NCBI GenBank assembly: GCA_009617715.1 | Contig: VTFK01000511.1 | Location: forward strand, 62,001 to 126,000 | Length of the DNA: 64,000 bases | Origin: Plectrocnemia conspersa | Lineage: Eukaryota; Arthropoda; Insecta; Trichoptera; Polycentropodidae | Direction of reading: 5' to 3' | In this document: positions 60,960 to 64,000 of the stretch, in pieces | Layout of the letters: each line of letters opens with the position of its first letter | Numbering within the stretch: the stretch's first letter is position 1 | Translations under genes and position numbers: made by a program | The notes under the pieces: model-generated | Database searches by the model: none | The model's input: the letters and a program-made list of their open reading frames with translations, nothing else | Told to the model about the DNA's origin: nothing

Positions 60960-61026
60960 ATATACATGACCTTAGAGTCTAAGGTCATGTATATAAAAGA
61001 ATGTCTAAGCGGCTTAGACATTCTTT
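60960..61026. repeat. Two adjacent perfect hairpins
   Basis: Hairpin 1: arms 60,960-60,976 and 60,978-60,994 (17 bp, 1-base centre). Hairpin 2: arms 60,996-61,009 and 61,013-61,026 (14 bp, loop CGG). They share a CTTAGA/TCTAAG core. Confidence 0.85.
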
Positions 61027-62531
61027 GTTCGTCGCCCTTAATGCCTTCGCGTCCTACATATAATTAAAAAATTCGTTGACAATTATTAATATAGTGTTCA
61101 TTGTTCTGAGCAACGCTCGCTCGCTGCCGCTCGTTAGCACCTAATGTTTTATGTGCAAGCGAGATATTTTATGAGATATTTCGAAAATAAATAACCTATT
61201 TCCCATTTATGTTATAAAGTTATTATATTTTTTAAATTCACATTATCATCCTATATTTTAATTCTGATTATCATATATTTTTATTCTGAGCGTATGCTAT
61301 TTTTATTTTAACCATTTGGTGTTAATTCTGATCCTGAATAATATTATCACCATTTTGATCATCCTATATTTTTATTATTATTGTATACTATTTTTATTCT
61401 GACCGTGAATAATATAATTATAACCAGGCAGTTGATTAAATTCTAACCGAGACGATTCAGATTTTTTCACTTTGCTAGCTCTTTATATATTTATTTCTGT
61501 TGTTATTTATTAATAATTAATTAATTTACTTAGCTTTATAGCTAATTTTTACATCAAATTATTTTAGCCTATTGTGTCAGATGTATTTGTTATTAAAATT
61601 ATTGTTTATAATTTACTTATTAAATTACTAAAATAACTAACGCTAAACAGGAAAATAATATTTGTCTAATAAAAAAGAATCAATCAGAGACTAAGGTAAA
61701 AATATTTATTTTCTTCCTTCATAATCCAAAAGATATTGTTATATGCGTTGATGTAAGATATATAAGCATACGGTAATTGTTTGCCTTAATTGTAAACAGC
61801 TAGCGAAAAATGACGTTTTACCAAGCTATCACCAGTCGGTCAGCACAAAAAATGAACCGGTTAGTACGCTGAAGCAAACCAAATAAATAAATGAATTCAA
61901 ATCTTAGTTTTAATAACTAATCCGCGCATCCCACAACTATTATATTAGTTAGGAAAAGCAGCCATTTAAAGACGAAGAACTATATATATTGTGACATTTT
62001 TAGAAGAATAAGAAATAATTTTAATAAAAATGTAAAGCGTTTTAGATCTCTTTTTTTATTTTTAAAAATAGTATATTTTCAATGATATATGTTAATATTC
62101 TATTTGGGGGGATGGGAGAGAGCAAGTTTTTTCTCTGAGCGCTAAATAAGCTAGAGCCGGTTCTTTATAAAATAAAATAATCTTGCCTTTTTAAAAAAAA
62201 AAAAATCGTTATTAGCATTTTATCACAGCATCCTCGGAAGCTGTTGTCTTTTATTTTTAATTAATTTATTATATTAACTGTATTGTGTTAGAAATAGTGT
62301 AATTTTGTGTTTTTTTGTTTACCAGTTTTACCCTGCTCAGAATTGGAAGCCAAGATCTAGAAAACATTTTTCCGTCATCTCTTTTGTTCAATAAAGATGC
62401 TATGTTGATTTCTATCTCAACCGCTTTCCGCTTAGTCAATCTAAGCGACAATACAAAAAAATGTATTTTCAATCGTTTATAAGCTCTAATCAATGTTTAC
62501 TTTTATTTCTCAGACATTTTTGTTAATATTA

Positions 62532-62571
62532 TATATTTCATTTTAATTGTTAACAATTAAAATGAAATATA
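62532..62571. repeat. Perfect 40-bp palindrome
   Basis: TATATTTCATTTTAATTGTT is followed at once by its exact complement, with no loop. Confidence 0.9.
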
Positions 62572-63704
62572 ATACGATTTAAATCGTACCTAGTAAATTT
62601 GTTATTCCGAACATTTAAAATCGAATAAAATATTTTGTCATCGGCTATCTATTTTCTTATATTAATTATTATAATTAAATTTTGTGATTGGTCTTAAACG
62701 CTTAGAACTGGAATGTCGCACGTAACCATTTAGTGGCATTTGCTTATTTTAATTTTGTATTTAAATATAGACCGTTTTTCCACGGCCATATTCAAATTGT
62801 ATTTAATTATTATTTTTTGATTGGTAGTTCCAAAACGACACAAGATGTGCTACATTATGAGCTAGGATAATTTATCTAACGTACAACACAATATATATCA
62901 GTTTGGCTGGCCAATGGGGCCTGCGCGTCAGGAAGCGACGGCTTAGTACAATTATTTATAAGATTTTATTTAATTTTTACAAAGAAAATCCAAATACCAA
63001 AAAAAAAACATAACACCAATAAAATATTTTATTTATTTTACTTATTATAATATTTTAATAATACAGAACATTTTTTCCCAAATTAATTAACGTACACAAG
63101 GTTACAAAATTTTTAATTTTTGTTATATTCATTTTTATAATTTTATTTTTTTTAATTTTCATTTAATTTAATTTATTTACGTATTTTATCAGTTTCCCAT
63201 TTTCTAAGATTTTTTAAAATGAGTTTTCAAACTCTCATTAAAAATAACGATTATGTTATTTTTGATAGGCTGCCATTTTAAGATAAGTATTTTTCTTGTC
63301 AGCGCAAAAAAATGATATTGAAAATCAGATCAACTATCCCATAAAAGGTAACCTTCGACAACTTTAAAACACTATTAAGCCCGTGAATATTTATAAGAAA
63401 ATAATAAAGAGCCTGTTTTTGCCATGGATTATTGCATTATATAAGTCTTTGAATTGAAAAATAATCGCGTGCCCCGTCTGGACCCGCAGTATCATACTGT
63501 ATTGGGCTTGCAAATAAAGTATTAAATTTGAATTACTATAATACTTAAAACAAAAATTAGTACTTAAGTAATTTATGAAACTATTTAGCATAAAATAAGC
63601 AAAATAATCGTTTCGGCTAAATAATAATGTCTGTAAAAATATTTGCTTGGGAAATTGTGTGTTATACATTTATTTTTATTTTTAGTACATATAAGATGAG
63701 TTGT

Positions 63705-63821
63705 AGCTCATTATTATAGAATTTTCAATACCATTTATGTACGACCTAGCTCGATTTTAACTAATTATCACGATATTATCTGTGAGATTAAGAAAATCTA
63801 GGTAAACCTATCTGTGATGAT
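63705..63821 (+). repeat. Dispersed repeat Y, copy 2
   Basis: Matches 38,035-38,160 in reverse (ATGTACGACCTAGCTCGATT, then CTGTGATGATC). Confidence 0.55.
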
Positions 63822-64000
63822 CAGGGCCGGCCCTAGGTTGTTTGGCGCCCCAGGCAAAAACTAAATTTACCCCCCCCCCCCCTATTAACACTTGATGAGC
63901 GCAAAAATATAATTCAAATTAAAGAAATAATATATTATATTTTACAACATGCTCTTTTTTACGATTGTGGGTATTTAAGAATTTATAATTTATTTTTTGT
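63822..64000. mobile_element. Probable hAT-type element end, cut by the window
   Basis: CAGGGCCGGCCCTAGG starts right after repeat Y and is followed by TTTGGCGCCCCAGGCAAAA and a poly(C) run. This terminus type (CAGGGCCGG) is seen in reverse at 19,816. The rest lies beyond the window. Confidence 0.5.

Larger units (their letters stand above)
60806..62978. other. ~2.2-kb insertion in unit B, origin unknown
   Basis: This interval separates sequence contiguous in unit A. It contains a double hairpin (60,960-61,026), repeated ATTTTTATTCTGA motifs (61,240-61,400), and a 40-bp perfect palindrome (62,532-62,571). It has no long convincing frame. I cannot identify terminal repeats or target duplications, so the mechanism is open. 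Confidence 0.45.
58030..63690. repeat. Tandem segmental duplication, unit B
   Basis: Homologous to unit A but with its own insertions: about 59,622-60,262 (with a long (TA)n) and about 60,806-62,978. It lacks the hAT pair and so preserves the pre-insertion site ATCGCGAG at about 60,427-60,434. Confidence 0.75.

Noticed and set aside
60801..61067. 88-codon plus-strand frame
   Set aside because: It runs through the double hairpin and has no protein-like pattern.

Overview
This is a very AT-rich (about three-quarters A+T by eye) window of an animal nuclear genome, almost certainly arthropod. It has short spliced exons with GT/AG borders, TATAAATA promoters, long (TA)n microsatellites, hAT transposons and jockey-type LINE remnants. 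An insect is most likely and Lepidoptera is my best guess, but nothing here proves the order. There are no bacterial operons, CRISPR arrays or rRNA genes.

The main content is a cluster of six related two-exon genes, all on the minus strand (12.3-14.4, 17.5-20.0, 22.0-23.2, 25.8-27.0, 52.0-53.0 and 58.3-59.4 kb). Each has a TATA box 33-56 bases upstream of the ATG, a first coding exon of exactly 15 or 17 codons that encodes the hydrophobic core of a signal peptide, a phase-0 intron just before the predicted cleavage site, and one exon for the mature protein. The mature proteins look unrelated at first: a 12 x 42-residue acidic repeat protein, a Ser/Thr/Glu mucin-like protein, a Ser/Asn-rich small protein, a Cys-containing acidic protein, and two Asp/Ser/Asn-rich paralogues. 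Most share an 18-residue module of the form G-[RH]-G-[SK]-V-x-[IV]-[DG]...N-[QE], or a short L-K-G-C-x-D motif. I read this as a rapidly diversifying family of secreted proteins. Function is unknown; silk or glue, mucin, saliva, seminal fluid and defence are all possible.

The right end (about 51.1-63.7 kb) is a direct tandem duplication of roughly 6 kb carrying the last two genes. The first copy was hit by a hAT element, which was hit by a second hAT element; both 8-bp target duplications are visible, and the second copy preserves the outer insertion site almost unchanged. Further hAT remnants lie at 3.9-5.0, 18.8-19.8, 33.5-34.2 and 63.8 kb, two small hAT-like MITEs at 19.0 and 32.0 kb, and non-LTR retrotransposon scraps at 15.7-16.1 and 48.2-48.5 kb.

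The left end (5.0-10.2 kb) holds a tandemly duplicated CpG-rich first exon and a few exon-like ORFs on the plus strand. The middle (39.4-45.9 kb) holds three more plus-strand exon candidates, two with matching phase. I do not recognise the products. The remainder is AT-rich intergenic or intronic DNA with old dispersed repeats and several near-perfect hairpins.
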